Shown here piece by piece: positions 1 to 9,293 of a stretch of DNA of 51,803 nt. Source of the DNA: Candidatus Chloroheliaceae bacterium (GTDB lineage: Bacteria > Chloroflexota > Chloroflexia > Chloroheliales > Chloroheliaceae); the NCBI GenBank assembly GCA_013390945.1, contig JACAUC010000010.1, positions 1-51,803 on the forward strand, in the 5' to 3' direction. Both the position numbers and the translations under genes were made by a program. How positions within the stretch are numbered: the first letter of the stretch is position 1; the number at the start of each line of letters is the position of its first letter. Below the pieces are notes generated by a model that ran no database searches, was not told the origin of the DNA, and worked only from the letters and a program-made list of their open reading frames with translations.

Positions 1-481
1 TTAAGCTCTATAGTCGTTCACATTAATGATAAGATTAGCTTGACGCTTATGGGTTAAAACCGATTGAGTTTAGCCCCTTGCAAAGGCCAGCCTACGCCAT
101 ATATGATTTAGTGGGTTTTAACCCACTTTAGCTATTAGATCGGACAACCAGTTGACATTTATTTCCGATCAAGCTATCCGAGACCAGTCTACATTGTAAA
201 GCCAAAAGCCCCGATTTTGAACCTTGCCTAAAGACCGGAAATTTATTTTTGGCCTATGTTTCGATGAAATCTATTTTACCACACCCCTCACCCACCTTTA
301 AGATGATTAATCAGTATTGAATATGATTGGCAACAAGCCCTGCGAAATAGTGAACCACCTGAAATACAAGGCTGTTTCTTCCCGATAGTCAAAGAAGTGG
401 CTTTACTTTAGGGGCTGTGCAAAGTATTATTAAGGGGGTAAGAATCAACTTATTGGCTTAGAGGCGGCTCAGGAAATAAGG
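1..481. other. Intergenic leader without a gene
   Basis: I see no convincing coding region here. It contains short palindromes, for example AGTGGGTT/AACCCACT around a 2-base loop (110-127). It also contains two short stretches shared with the gap near 12.85 kb (83-93 and 196-221). A 13-base string TTTAGGGGCTGTG near 410-425 recurs near 19972-19984. The last bases carry AGGAAATAAGG, which serves the gene starting at 482. Confidence 0.6.
83..221. repeat. Partial copy of a dispersed intergenic repeat
   Basis: Two blocks recur in the same order near 12.9 kb. The 11-mer AAGGCCAGCCT at 83-93 is identical to 12858-12868. The 26-nt stretch 196-221 matches 12896-12921 at 22 of 26 positions, with the core AGCCCCG followed by TTTTGAA. 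The spacing differs (about 100 nt here, about 27 nt there), so this copy is rearranged or diverged. The alignment was made by eye. Confidence 0.4.
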
Positions 482-3169
482 ATGGCAGGCAGATTTTCGG
501 TTAATGTGCTGGCAATAATTCCAGATAAACAGCGGCGGGTACTGTTGATGCGGTATTCCGAGAATGGTGAGTGGACTCTGCCTAGTGGCTCGGTGCGTAA
601 TAACGAAAAATTACAGCAAGCCTTGATCCGTAACGTGCAAGAACGGACTGGCCTGCATATCGAAGTGGTTCAGCTTTTTGAAACCTCTAAAGATGATAAC
701 CAACATATAATAAATTACTTTTTCCACTGCCATGAGATTGGTGGTATACTCACCCTCTCGCCTTGGGCCGTAGAGTTTGGCAGCTTTAGCCTAGAAGATA
801 TTCCGGCTAACATTGATCCTCTTCTGCGGAATCGTCTCTTTACCTTCTGGCGTGATCCCCGACCTCGTCTTGAAGAGTTACCAGAACTGGATCTGGATCA
901 AGAGGAGGAGACTACCCCTTCTACCGCGCTACTGGATAATGTGGAGACTACTCCTTCTACCGCGCTATTGGATAATGTGGAGACTAGACCAACTAATTTA
1001 CCGAAACCGCAAGTGACCGCACTAAAGTCGGTGCCTGAAACCGAGCCGAAATTAGTAATGGAACCAGAGAAGAAGCGTCCGCGCCGCTTGGTGTGGTTTG
1101 GGCCGAGCCTCATAGTTCTTTCCGCTCTATTGCTCTATTCCATTACGCGACGCGGTTATTTTCTGGCCGATGATTTTATTAGTCTCAATCAGCTTAATTT
1201 TAAGTATACTACCTTCGCGGATAACTTGGTTTGGTTTGGGCGTGATTGGGGAGTCGGCGTAGCTTTCTATCGGCCTTGGGTTCGACTCTCTTACTATTTT
1301 GAATTTCTCTTCTTTGGGAATAATCCGGCGGGCTGGCATCTCTTTTCTACCGGATTGCATACCTTTAATAGCCTGTTGGTCTATTTGTTGACCCTGCTAT
1401 TGGTGCGTCGGTTCGGTATAGCGACTTTGGCCGGGTTGATCTTTGCTTTGCACCCAATTCATACCGAGCCTGTCTCTTGGATTAGCGGTCAGACCGACCT
1501 GTGGGCTACCTTTTTTACCCTAGCAACTACCTGCGCCTTCGTTCGGGTACGCCAGCTTGAGAAACAGAAACGACCCCACAGGAAAATCTATCTGTTGGCC
1601 TTATTTAGTTTTATTATGGCTCTTTTTTCTAAGGAGGCGGCAATTGTTCTGCCTGTCGGGTTGTTGGCCTATGATTTTGTCAATGGCGGCTTGGATCGTT
1701 TGGCCTTAAAGCTCCATAATAAAGTGGCTCCCCCCGGTTCCGGTTGGCTTGGTCTATTGCGTTACCAAGCTCCTTTCTGGTTGTTGTTGTTAGGCTATTT
1801 TGGCTTGAGATTGGCTTTGTTCAATGGGTTAGGCGGCTATGAGACCGAAGCAGGTCAGTTACCCAATTTTGGCCTCTTTCTAAGTTCCTATTTGCATTGG
1901 TTGGCTCTGCCTTTTGGTTTGGGTGGTACAGACGGTCTAATTTTGTTGTTAGTAGTAGTAGCGTTTCTGGTTTTAGCTGGGGTGCAAGAGTGGGAACGCT
2001 TCCGGTTGAGCCAGAGTGAAGCGGTTCTCATCACACGATTCGTACCCACTTTTTGGAACCTACGTACCGCCGGATATGGTCTAGCTTGGGCCGCTATTTT
2101 TCTTTTACCTACGATATTAACTGCTCCGTCGGAGCGTTTTACCTACTTACCAAGTGTGGGTTTCGCCCTCTTTTTGGCAGTTTGTCTCACGCCTTTTGCC
2201 CCATTTCTAGTAGCAGAAAGGACAAACGCGGTGCGTCAAGCTCTAATCCGGTTTAGGGGCTACTTTGATCTGAGTAATATGCTAAGGGTGAGTACGTTTG
2301 CCGTACTGTTGATTACCTATTTTGTTACGGCCAATAGCCGTATTCACCAATGGAACGAGGCTGGAGATACTGTCCACGAATTGCTAGATCGGACAAAAGA
2401 AGTTATTCCGGGGGTGGTAAACTATAGTGTTTTTATCAGTCAAGGTGTACCAGAGAGTGGGACAGCGGCTCTGATTTTCCGCACGGGCTATCCTGAAGCA
2501 ATCCAATGGCTCTATCGGGATGCAACGCTGGATGCCCGGCGGGTTCCGCACTTCCCTATTGTTGAAGCACATCTTGATCGGACTATCTTTCTACAGTACT
2601 TGCCCGGTAAAATTATCAACCATTTGGAAATTGTGAAGACGCTGTTGGAGCGCAATGCAAATTTAAAGAAGGAAAAGAATTTTCTTATTTGGGATTTTAC
2701 CAGTCCCACGCTTGGCAATAGCCCGCTGGGCAACTGGTCTGAGATTAGTGGACAAGGTGTGGTGGTGGTGACGAATGGAGTACTACAACTAACCGCACCC
2801 GGCAGGGCTGAAATCCAAAGCTCAGGAATCAACCTACCTGCCGCCCAACTTGGCACGGTTGAAATCACACTTAGGGCTTCTCCTCGCGTTGGTTCTGTTA
2901 GTCAAAGCTATAAAATCAGTGCAAGTTGGGAACCACTTTCTACAGGTGATTCCCGCGCCATTCCTGACATACTTGAAGTTCCTTTTGAAATCAAAGCCGA
3001 TGGTCAGTTTCACACCTATCAGATCAAGCCTCCTGTGGTCGAAAATTACAACTATACCGATACCATTGCCTACCTCCAACTGCACCTCCCAGCAGACCTT
3101 GATAATGTTGCCCTTCAAGCCGTCCGCCAAAACTCCATCCCAATCAGTTACATCAATCTAACCAGTTAG
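482..3169 (+). CDS. Nudix-like domain fused to a GT-C type membrane glycosyltransferase-like protein
   Basis: The protein has 895 residues. Residues 1-125 look like a Nudix fold. The Nudix box runs from G36 to L58 and keeps G36, E42, R50, E54 and G57. Two expected metal-binding glutamates are replaced, by N51 and R55, so hydrolase activity is doubtful. Residues about 140-200 are a low-complexity linker with a 12-residue tandem duplication. From about 203 there are many hydrophobic segments with the early Asp-Asp pair of GT-C enzymes (D230 D231) and an HPIHTEPVSWISGQTDL segment like that of TMTC/PMT-type membrane proteins. After the last membrane segment comes a soluble C-terminal region of about 240 residues, probably beta-rich and outside the membrane. 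The start is set by AGGAAATAAGG directly upstream. The likely role is transfer of lipid-linked sugar to an envelope acceptor; the substrate is unknown. Confidence 0.75.
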   Translation: MAGRFSVNVLAIIPDKQRRVLLMRYSENGEWTLPSGSVRNNEKLQQALIRNVQERTGLHIEVVQLFETSKDDNQHIINYFFHCHEIGGILTLSPWAVEFGSFSLEDIPANIDPLLRNRLFTFWRDPRPRLEELPELDLDQEEETTPSTALLDNVETTPSTALLDNVETRPTNLPKPQVTALKSVPETEPKLVMEPEKKRPRRLVWFGPSLIVLSALLLYSITRRGYFLADDFISLNQLNFKYTTFADNLVWFGRDWGVGVAFYRPWVRLSYYFEFLFFGNNPAGWHLFSTGLHTFNSLLVYLLTLLLVRRFGIATLAGLIFALHPIHTEPVSWISGQTDLWATFFTLATTCAFVRVRQLEKQKRPHRKIYLLALFSFIMALFSKEAAIVLPVGLLAYDFVNGGLDRLALKLHNKVAPPGSGWLGLLRYQAPFWLLLLGYFGLRLALFNGLGGYETEAGQLPNFGLFLSSYLHWLALPFGLGGTDGLILLLVVVAFLVLAGVQEWERFRLSQSEAVLITRFVPTFWNLRTAGYGLAWAAIFLLPTILTAPSERFTYLPSVGFALFLAVCLTPFAPFLVAERTNAVRQALIRFRGYFDLSNMLRVSTFAVLLITYFVTANSRIHQWNEAGDTVHELLDRTKEVIPGVVNYSVFISQGVPESGTAALIFRTGYPEAIQWLYRDATLDARRVPHFPIVEAHLDRTIFLQYLPGKIINHLEIVKTLLERNANLKKEKNFLIWDFTSPTLGNSPLGNWSEISGQGVVVVTNGVLQLTAPGRAEIQSSGINLPAAQLGTVEITLRASPRVGSVSQSYKISASWEPLSTGDSRAIPDILEVPFEIKADGQFHTYQIKPPVVENYNYTDTIAYLQLHLPADLDNVALQAVRQNSIPISYINLTS
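911..982 (+). repeat. 36-bp in-frame tandem duplication in the Nudix/GT-C linker
   Basis: Two adjacent 36-bp units (911-946 and 947-982) differ at only two bases. Each encodes TTPSTALLDNVE. The duplication lies exactly in the linker between the Nudix-like and membrane parts, and unit number could vary between strains. Confidence 0.9.
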
Positions 3170-3258
3170 GCTAACCGCTAGGCTTAGTAATGTAGTTCTT
3201 AATGTAACTGAGGCATAATTAAACTAGTTAGTTTGGACTTGAGCTAGGAGCAACCGCT

Positions 3259-4806
3259 ATGATTTCCACCAATATTTCTTATTCTATTCCTGATTATAAG
3301 GCTTTATTAATCAATGAAAAGGCGCGAAAAACTCATCTACTTATCGTTTTTTGCCGTATTGCCCTTTGTACGGAGATTACCGCCGGTCTATTTATCATTG
3401 TGGTGAGTTTGGTGAAGCCCGTCGAACATATAACCCCTTTGCCTATGTTTTTGCTTATCCTGACTTCTTTGGCAAGCTATTGGCTGGCCCATAAGGACTA
3501 TTATCGGTCGGGTAGTTGGCTTTTAGTAGTCACTATTGTAATGGGTTTGGCTCCTAGTAATTTCCAATTTGGTTTAAATTTACCCTTGAATATTCTATGC
3601 CTGATCCCGATTTCTATTGCGGTGGTCTTAATGGAATCGTGGTCTACCGCCATAGTGACTGTTATTGCCATGGTGATGAATATAGGGCCAGTGATTATGC
3701 AAGAAATTTTAAAAGTCTATGAACCAGTTCCGGTGGGTCGGACAATGTTATTAACTGCCAGCCTCTTTCTGACGATCCTCACTATCCCGGTTCTGCTGGC
3801 CTTAATTATCATTCCAGCCCGACAACAGGCATTGGCCCTTCGCCGCCAAAACCAACAACTTATTAGTGCCTTAGATGAATTGGAGTCTCGCCAGCTAACC
3901 AGCCAAGAAGTTAGCCAGAAAGTGCTGCAATTTTCGGCAGAATTGAGTGTTACAGCCCATCAGCAGGCCAGTGGTAGCCAAGAACAGGCTGCGAGCCTTG
4001 CTCAAGTCAATGCTTCGGTTTCCGAACTTACCTCGACGGCCATTCAGATTGCCGAACTAGCCCGGCAAGTGAGCGGTTCCACCGAGACTATGGAAAAGGG
4101 GAGCCAGCAAATTGAGGCCACGACCCAAATTTCGGCCAATCAAAGCCAACAAGGTACACTGGCAGTCCAGCGTACCATCAAGGTGAGCCAAGAGGTAGCT
4201 CAGCTTTACCACCAGCTTCAAGCTACCCTCAACGAATTAAATAGCAAAAGTAATAATATGGAACAAATTTTGGAGTTGTTGAAAGCGGTAGCGGCAGAGA
4301 CTCATCTACTGGCCTTGAATGCTTCGATTGAGGCGGCAGGGGCAGGCCAATATGGGGGGCGGTTCAAAATAGTGGCGCAGGAGGTAAAGCGGTTAGCAAA
4401 TCGTTCTCAAGAGGCCAGCCAACAAGTTGTGGCAATTGTCAGGGAGATTGAGGAGATTACCCTCAAATCGGTAGTCGGGGTAGAGACGGGCTATCAGAAG
4501 GCTCAGGAAATGGAGCAAGTGGCGGGTGAGGCCGGGTTGGTGATTGAGGAGATGCGGCACGTCTCCTCTCAAGCCCAAGAAGAGGCCCGCATTATTAGCC
4601 GGATAGCACACGAAGTTAAAGAGTTAACTGAAATAATCAAAAGAACTACCTTCCAACAGCATACTGCCAGTGAACAGGTCTTAAGTGCTATCTCCGGGGT
4701 TAGTATAGTTGCCAAACAAAATGCGGAAGGAAGTGTTAATCTCTCTTCCAGCGTACAATACTTGGAAGGGATGTCTCGCGACTTAACTATGAATTTGGTG
4801 GCTTAA
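3259..4806 (+). CDS. Methyl-accepting chemotaxis-like protein with a polytopic N-terminal membrane region
   Basis: The protein has 515 residues. The first ~195 residues hold about six hydrophobic segments with only short loops and no recognisable periplasmic ligand domain. A cytoplasmic helical signalling domain follows, rich in Gln/Ser/Ala heptads. It contains the conserved MCP hairpin tip around LLALNASIEAAGAG and then VAQEVKRLANRSQEA. The hairpin tip is the part that normally binds CheA/CheW. No che genes lie nearby, so it may act through a distant chemotaxis-like array or another pathway. A TAGGAG Shine-Dalgarno at about 3244-3249 supports the ATG. The 3' end overlaps the converging histidine kinase gene by 20 bp. 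Confidence 0.85.
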   Translation: MISTNISYSIPDYKALLINEKARKTHLLIVFCRIALCTEITAGLFIIVVSLVKPVEHITPLPMFLLILTSLASYWLAHKDYYRSGSWLLVVTIVMGLAPSNFQFGLNLPLNILCLIPISIAVVLMESWSTAIVTVIAMVMNIGPVIMQEILKVYEPVPVGRTMLLTASLFLTILTIPVLLALIIIPARQQALALRRQNQQLISALDELESRQLTSQEVSQKVLQFSAELSVTAHQQASGSQEQAASLAQVNASVSELTSTAIQIAELARQVSGSTETMEKGSQQIEATTQISANQSQQGTLAVQRTIKVSQEVAQLYHQLQATLNELNSKSNNMEQILELLKAVAAETHLLALNASIEAAGAGQYGGRFKIVAQEVKRLANRSQEASQQVVAIVREIEEITLKSVVGVETGYQKAQEMEQVAGEAGLVIEEMRHVSSQAQEEARIISRIAHEVKELTEIIKRTTFQQHTASEQVLSAISGVSIVAKQNAEGSVNLSSSVQYLEGMSRDLTMNLVA

Positions 4807-7675
4807 TCTTGAGCGGCAACGCTACTATAAAGCAAGTGCCTCCTTCCGGCGGAAATTCCACCTCAATTTGACCACCATGTAACCCAATAATTTGTTGGCT
4901 AACATATAACCCTACCCCTAGACCGGAATAGCTTTTTTTATGAGCTTGATAGAAGAGTTTGAAAATCTTTTCCCGGTGTTCCGGTGCTATGCCAATGCCT
5001 TGATCTTTGACCGCTAAGCGTATCATTTCATCAGGAGTTCGGGAAAGAGTTAACTCTACCAAGCCTCCTTGTGGACTATATTTAATGGCGTTAGTTACCA
5101 GATTAATTACCACCTGCTCAAAGCGTACCGGGTCAACTAAGGCCATAATTGGCTCAGTCGCATGTAGTATCAGCGTATGCTCGTTGTTACCAATCTGGAT
5201 TGCCGCCACTACCTGCTCCAAGAGGCTTTTCAGTTCGGTCATTTCTACTTCTAACACGAGACCACCCGCCTGCCATTTAGAAAGGTCTAATAAGCGTGAG
5301 ACCAATAGGACTAACTTGTTAGATTGCTGGTTAATAACGGTCAATGCCCTATGTAACCTAGCTGGATCAAGTTCACCCTTTTGTTCTAGTTGGTGGGTGA
5401 GCAGTTGGGCGTACCCACTTAGACTGGTGAGGGGAGTTTTCAATTCGTGGGCGGCTACCATCAAAAACTCTTCGCGGACGGCTATCGCCTGTTGTGCCTC
5501 TTGATAGAGACGGGCATTATCTATAGCGATTGCTGTCCGGCGGGCGATTTCTTCGGCAAGAACCAATTCGGTTTCGCCATAATAGTCATGCGTGTTAGAG
5601 ACTAGATGAAGTACCCCACATGCCTCTCCGCGTACTAGCAAGGGGAGACTCAGGAGGGATTGAGGATTCAAGCTCTGCAAATGAGTTTGAGCCAATTCAG
5701 CTAGAGTCGTTTCTAGGAAGACGGAAGTCGCTTGGCCCGTTTCCAGCATTTTTTGGATTAGGTCAGGATTAGGGGGGTAGTGTAATAAAGCCTCACGCAA
5801 CTCTTCTTCTATTGCCGGATCACGGTGGGCTACGCCGAGGCGTTGTAAGGGTTCTACCAGTTCCACCACACACCAATCAGCCAGTGCTGGTACTATAAGG
5901 TGGGCCAAGTTTTGCAGGATGGTGGTATAGTCCAGCGAAGCGGCCAATACTTTGCTGACTTCAGCCAAAAAGTGTAATCTTTCGGAGTTTCGTTTGCGTT
6001 GCGTGATGTCTAGGAAAGAAGAAATACAGCCTCTAGTCTTACCCTCTTCGTCAAAGAGTGGGGCCGTCGAGGTTAGGTAGCTAATGGTTTTGCCATTCTC
6101 ATAGACTATATCCACTTCCACTTCGGGAAGTTCTACACCTTTAGCCGCCGATTGCTGCATCGGCAATTCTTCAGGTGTTAATTCCCGTCCATTTCGGCAG
6201 ACCTTGTAGAGCGGCGTTTCCTCTGGAGGGGCCGTCACGGAGCTATTGGCTCCTTGAGGTATACCCAGCCCTTTATAAAACATCGGGTTGCCTCGGATAA
6301 CCCGGCACTCCGGGTCTTCGGCAATTGCCAGCCCAATAGGGGCTAAGTCTAGTAGCGTTTGAAGCTCTGTAACCTTTTGTTCCAGACGGCTATTCAGCAT
6401 ACGAATCTCTTCTTCGGCCTTTTTTAGTGCGGTAATATCATTAGACGAGACCACCCCAGCCACAATCTCTCCCGCGCTATTTCGTACCGGAGCGGCGTTC
6501 AGCAGCATCGTACCCCAAGTACCATCACCGCGCTGGAAGTCCAACTCTTCATTTAGGGTTACTTCTCCGCTAGTGATAGCGCGAGCCAGCGGCCAATCCT
6601 GCGGTTGGTAGGGTTTGCCATCCTTATGAAAACCCCTATAGCCCCCATACTCCTCAATACTTTCTGCTGGTATCGCCTCGTGCCGCCATATTTCCCCAAC
6701 TTGGCTGTTTTCTAAGGTAATTTTGCCCGAAGGAGCTTCGGCGATAGTGACACCGAGAGGCATCTGTTGTAAAATCGCTTCCAAGAGGTTTCGTTTGGCT
6801 CTAAGTCGCCCCAAAAGCTGCTGGTGCTCCTGCTCTTCCCGGTAGCGTTGGGAAATATCCCGAAAGACCAGTACCGCTCCCAACAGGTTATTGCTGCTAT
6901 TGCGAATAGGCGCACCATTATTCTCAATGGGAAGCAGACGACCCTCTTTGGTGAGTAAAAGGCTATGATTAGCTAGTCCCACTCTAAGCCCCTCTTCCAA
7001 CACTTTTTCTACCGGATTAGCTAGAGGCTGGCGGGTAAGCTCACTAATAAGGTGGAACACGGTATTGATGGGTTGACCTTGAGCCTCCGCTTCTTTCCAG
7101 CCAGTCAATTCCGCCGCCACCGGATTAAGCAGTGTTATGCAACCCTTAGCATCGGTGGCAATCACTGCGTCTCCAATGCTGGCTAGAGTCACCTCAAACC
7201 ACTCGCGTTGCTCTCGCAGAAGGGCTTCTACTCGTTTACGCTCGGTTAGCTCCTCTTCGGCCTGCCGTAGTGCCATTCGCAGGATGTAGATCAATAAACT
7301 TGCGAAGAGGCTACCTAAGATAAAGGCGGTCAGATTGAGGAGGTTGCGAAATCCAAGATCCAAAGTGTGGATAGGTGCGACAAAAAAATAATCACCAATA
7401 AAAACACTTAAAATAGCGGCAACTAGCCCAGGCCCAATACCACCACACCAGACTGCCAGCATTATGGCCGGGAAAAAAACCACGAAGGGAGTAGTGGGGT
7501 TTTGCGGATCGTCTGTCAGTAGAATCATACCATATTTGAGTAAGGTTGATACCAAAACTAAACCTAAAGCTAACCCATAGCGGCAGAGGTAGGCCGATTG
7601 GGGTAACATCGGAAAGAGCATTTGCCTTACCACTATTGCCCACCAAGTTGGTTTTAGTTTGATTTGGTCTCCCAT
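4787..7675 (-). CDS. Membrane multi-PAS/GAF sensor histidine kinase
   Basis: The protein has 962 residues. Four hydrophobic segments at residues ~25-135 resemble the DUF4118 (KdpD-like) membrane module. Three PAS-like domains follow (approximately 150-280, 295-415 and 430-560), then a GAF domain (~575-720). The C-terminus is a HisKA/HATPase core. The H-box is AAHELKTPLTSLSGYAQLL, the N-box is NLVTNAIKYSP, and the glycine boxes are DQGIGIAP and GLGVGLY. It should autophosphorylate on the H-box histidine and pass phosphate to a response regulator not encoded here. Without a receiver domain it is a classical, not hybrid, kinase. The Shine-Dalgarno is weak (AGAGAG region before the ATG). It converges on the MCP gene. 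Confidence 0.92.
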   Translation of the reverse strand: MGDQIKLKPTWWAIVVRQMLFPMLPQSAYLCRYGLALGLVLVSTLLKYGMILLTDDPQNPTTPFVVFFPAIMLAVWCGGIGPGLVAAILSVFIGDYFFVAPIHTLDLGFRNLLNLTAFILGSLFASLLIYILRMALRQAEEELTERKRVEALLREQREWFEVTLASIGDAVIATDAKGCITLLNPVAAELTGWKEAEAQGQPINTVFHLISELTRQPLANPVEKVLEEGLRVGLANHSLLLTKEGRLLPIENNGAPIRNSSNNLLGAVLVFRDISQRYREEQEHQQLLGRLRAKRNLLEAILQQMPLGVTIAEAPSGKITLENSQVGEIWRHEAIPAESIEEYGGYRGFHKDGKPYQPQDWPLARAITSGEVTLNEELDFQRGDGTWGTMLLNAAPVRNSAGEIVAGVVSSNDITALKKAEEEIRMLNSRLEQKVTELQTLLDLAPIGLAIAEDPECRVIRGNPMFYKGLGIPQGANSSVTAPPEETPLYKVCRNGRELTPEELPMQQSAAKGVELPEVEVDIVYENGKTISYLTSTAPLFDEEGKTRGCISSFLDITQRKRNSERLHFLAEVSKVLAASLDYTTILQNLAHLIVPALADWCVVELVEPLQRLGVAHRDPAIEEELREALLHYPPNPDLIQKMLETGQATSVFLETTLAELAQTHLQSLNPQSLLSLPLLVRGEACGVLHLVSNTHDYYGETELVLAEEIARRTAIAIDNARLYQEAQQAIAVREEFLMVAAHELKTPLTSLSGYAQLLTHQLEQKGELDPARLHRALTVINQQSNKLVLLVSRLLDLSKWQAGGLVLEVEMTELKSLLEQVVAAIQIGNNEHTLILHATEPIMALVDPVRFEQVVINLVTNAIKYSPQGGLVELTLSRTPDEMIRLAVKDQGIGIAPEHREKIFKLFYQAHKKSYSGLGVGLYVSQQIIGLHGGQIEVEFPPEGGTCFIVALPLKIKPPNS

Positions 7676-7898
7676 CGCAACTCTCTATTTCTAGTAGGAT
7701 CAGGTTAGCCCTATAAAGCTATCAGCCAAGCGTATATATGTAGGACTAGGAAAGGCGAAACTGTAGAATATTGCTCTATTTTACCACAGGTTTAGCGGTA
7801 AAGCACTTTTGGGTGTAGCTTTGGGTAAGGTAGTCGGAACAACTTAGGTACTAATCATTAATTAAAATATTAACAATGAAAATCACCCTTTTGGGTGG

Positions 7899-7927
7899 TT
7901 GAAATATACCCCAAAAGTAGATATAAT
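7899..7927 (+). promoter_or_regulatory. Strong sigma70-like promoter pointing into a gene-free gap
   Basis: TTGAAA at 7899-7904 and TATAAT at 7922-7927 are separated by exactly 17 nt. Transcription would run rightwards, where there is no same-strand gene before the opposing MerR gene. The sequence around the -35 can also form alternative hairpins (CACCC-TTTT-GGGTG, or CTTTTGGG with CCCCAAAAG). Confidence 0.5.
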
Positions 7928-7933
7928 GAGGTC

Positions 7934-8140
7934 AGTAAAGTGTAGCTAATGCACTTTATCAAGCGGAGAGTCCCTTCTCCGATGGTTGCGTTAATTTCAG
8001 TCAAGCTTGCTCTTTACAGGCACAACTGGAATGAAGGCGATCATACTATGTATCTATTTTTAAGCCCCAATTTAATTAATCCACTTCACTTCACTCATTC
8101 ATAAAAAGACAAAGCGGCGAGTTTAACCCTCTTGCCGCTT
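7934..8140 (+). ncRNA. Candidate non-coding RNA
   Basis: This is the stretch downstream of the strong promoter at 7899-7927. It has no open reading frame of note. It can form a hairpin of TAAAGTG with CACTTTA (about 7938-7960) and one of CGGAGA with TCTCCG (about 7973-7991). Near 8085-8100 it has a CACTTCACTTCACTCAT stretch partly complementary to the 5' end, so a long closing stem is conceivable. A hairpin at 8112-8140 could end it, although its T-tract suits the other strand. No known RNA family was recognised; the length is in the 6S RNA range, which is only suggestive. Confidence 0.25.
8103..8140 (-). terminator. Intrinsic terminator of the MerR/B12 regulator gene
   Basis: The stem is AAGCGGCGAG (8112-8121) with CTTGCCGCTT (8131-8140), 10 bp including one G-U pair. 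On the minus strand it is followed by TGTCTTTTT (T5 at 8107-8103). It lies 25 bp after the stop codon of the gene at 8166-9179. Confidence 0.7.
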
Positions 8141-8165
8141 AAATATTATAATCAACTTCAGGTTG

Positions 8166-9179
8166 CTAACGGGGTAAAAGCTGATCTACGAGGGCAACAC
8201 TCTGGCGGGCATCGTCACCAAAATAGGTATGTCCTGCAAAAAGAGTGTGTAACGTGGGTTCTTCAATAAAAGCTCGACCGCCATAGGCAAAAATGAGTTC
8301 TGGCAAAAAGTTAGCCCGTACTTGTTCAATTGTAGGTTTAATCTCCTGATTTAGCATCAAGGCACTTTCTGTTCGGGCGGCACTGAAGATTACTAGGGTT
8401 GGTTTAAGCCGCCGTAAATCCTTTTCCAGATCCACCGCTGGTACGTTTTGTCCCAAATGGATTACTCGCCGCCCATGTCTCCGCAGGAAGAGCGTGGTGA
8501 TGATAATGCCTATTTCATGGAATTCATACGGTCCACAGGCTGTGAGCAGGAGGGGGCCATCTTTTACGATAGGCAACGAGTCGAGCATACTATTGAGGCG
8601 GGTACGACAAATATTGCTGGCGAAATGTTCGGTAGCAACCGTCGTTTCATTAAGCATCCAGAGTTGTCCTATTTCAATTAACACTGGCTGGATTATATCA
8701 ATACAGACCGCTTCAGGAGAATATAATCCGATGGCCTCCGCAATAAGTTGGTCGGCTCGTAATTCGTCAAAATCTAAGAAACTCTTTAATAATTCTTGGA
8801 TTAAGACGGCAAGTGACCGCACTTCATTATTTTGGGTGGCTTCGATAGCGGCATTAGGGCTTCGCCGTCCATTGGTCTTACGACCCTTAGGAGTGGTTTT
8901 TAGCTCAAGCGGGAGACTATCCAGCAAATTAGTTTCCGATTGGGTTAAAAGGAGGGTACTAGCCTGACTGATAGACATCCCTTCTTCTAGCCGATGTTTA
9001 AGCCAAATTATCCGGTAAATGTCGCGTTTGGTATAGCGGCGATGACCACTTTCGGTACGCTGTGGAGCAAGGATATTATAGCGTTTTTCCCAAGCTCGCA
9101 GGGTTGGTTCGGTAATACCGGCCATGTGAGCAACGGCTTTGATGCTATAAACTGGAAAATCAAGAGCCGACTCAATCAT
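8166..9179 (-). CDS. CarH/LitR-type MerR regulator with cobalamin-binding domain
   Basis: The protein has 337 residues. Residues 10-75 are a MerR winged helix-turn-helix (YSIKAVAHMAGITEPTLRAW and GHRRYTKRDI). Residues ~120-205 fit the helical B12-cap domain and ~207-337 the Rossmann-like B12-binding domain. Two motifs known from CarH photoreceptors are intact: W174-x9-E184-H185 in the cap, and E219-x-H221-x-x-G224, whose His is the expected cobalt ligand. In known CarH proteins adenosylcobalamin drives tetramer formation and DNA binding in the dark, and light breaks this. The function here is inferred from those residues. AGGAAG precedes the ATG. The gene is monocistronic between its own promoter and terminator, and no carotenoid gene lies next to it. 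Confidence 0.85.
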   Translation of the reverse strand: MIESALDFPVYSIKAVAHMAGITEPTLRAWEKRYNILAPQRTESGHRRYTKRDIYRIIWLKHRLEEGMSISQASTLLLTQSETNLLDSLPLELKTTPKGRKTNGRRSPNAAIEATQNNEVRSLAVLIQELLKSFLDFDELRADQLIAEAIGLYSPEAVCIDIIQPVLIEIGQLWMLNETTVATEHFASNICRTRLNSMLDSLPIVKDGPLLLTACGPYEFHEIGIIITTLFLRRHGRRVIHLGQNVPAVDLEKDLRRLKPTLVIFSAARTESALMLNQEIKPTIEQVRANFLPELIFAYGGRAFIEEPTLHTLFAGHTYFGDDARQSVALVDQLLPR

Positions 9180-9293
9180 AGAGGCTACTTCCTATAACTC
9201 TATACCTGTTAAGGTAACTAAACAATAAGAACAGGGAAGCCTGAATTTACCATGCCACTTGAAATTCACGCTTTCTTAACTATCTTATTATTA

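Noticed and set aside
1..481. tRNA or IS remnant
   Set aside because: Short stems and a TTTAGGGGCTGTG string shared with 19972-19984 were noticed, but no cloverleaf, transposase fragment or paired terminal repeats could be supported.
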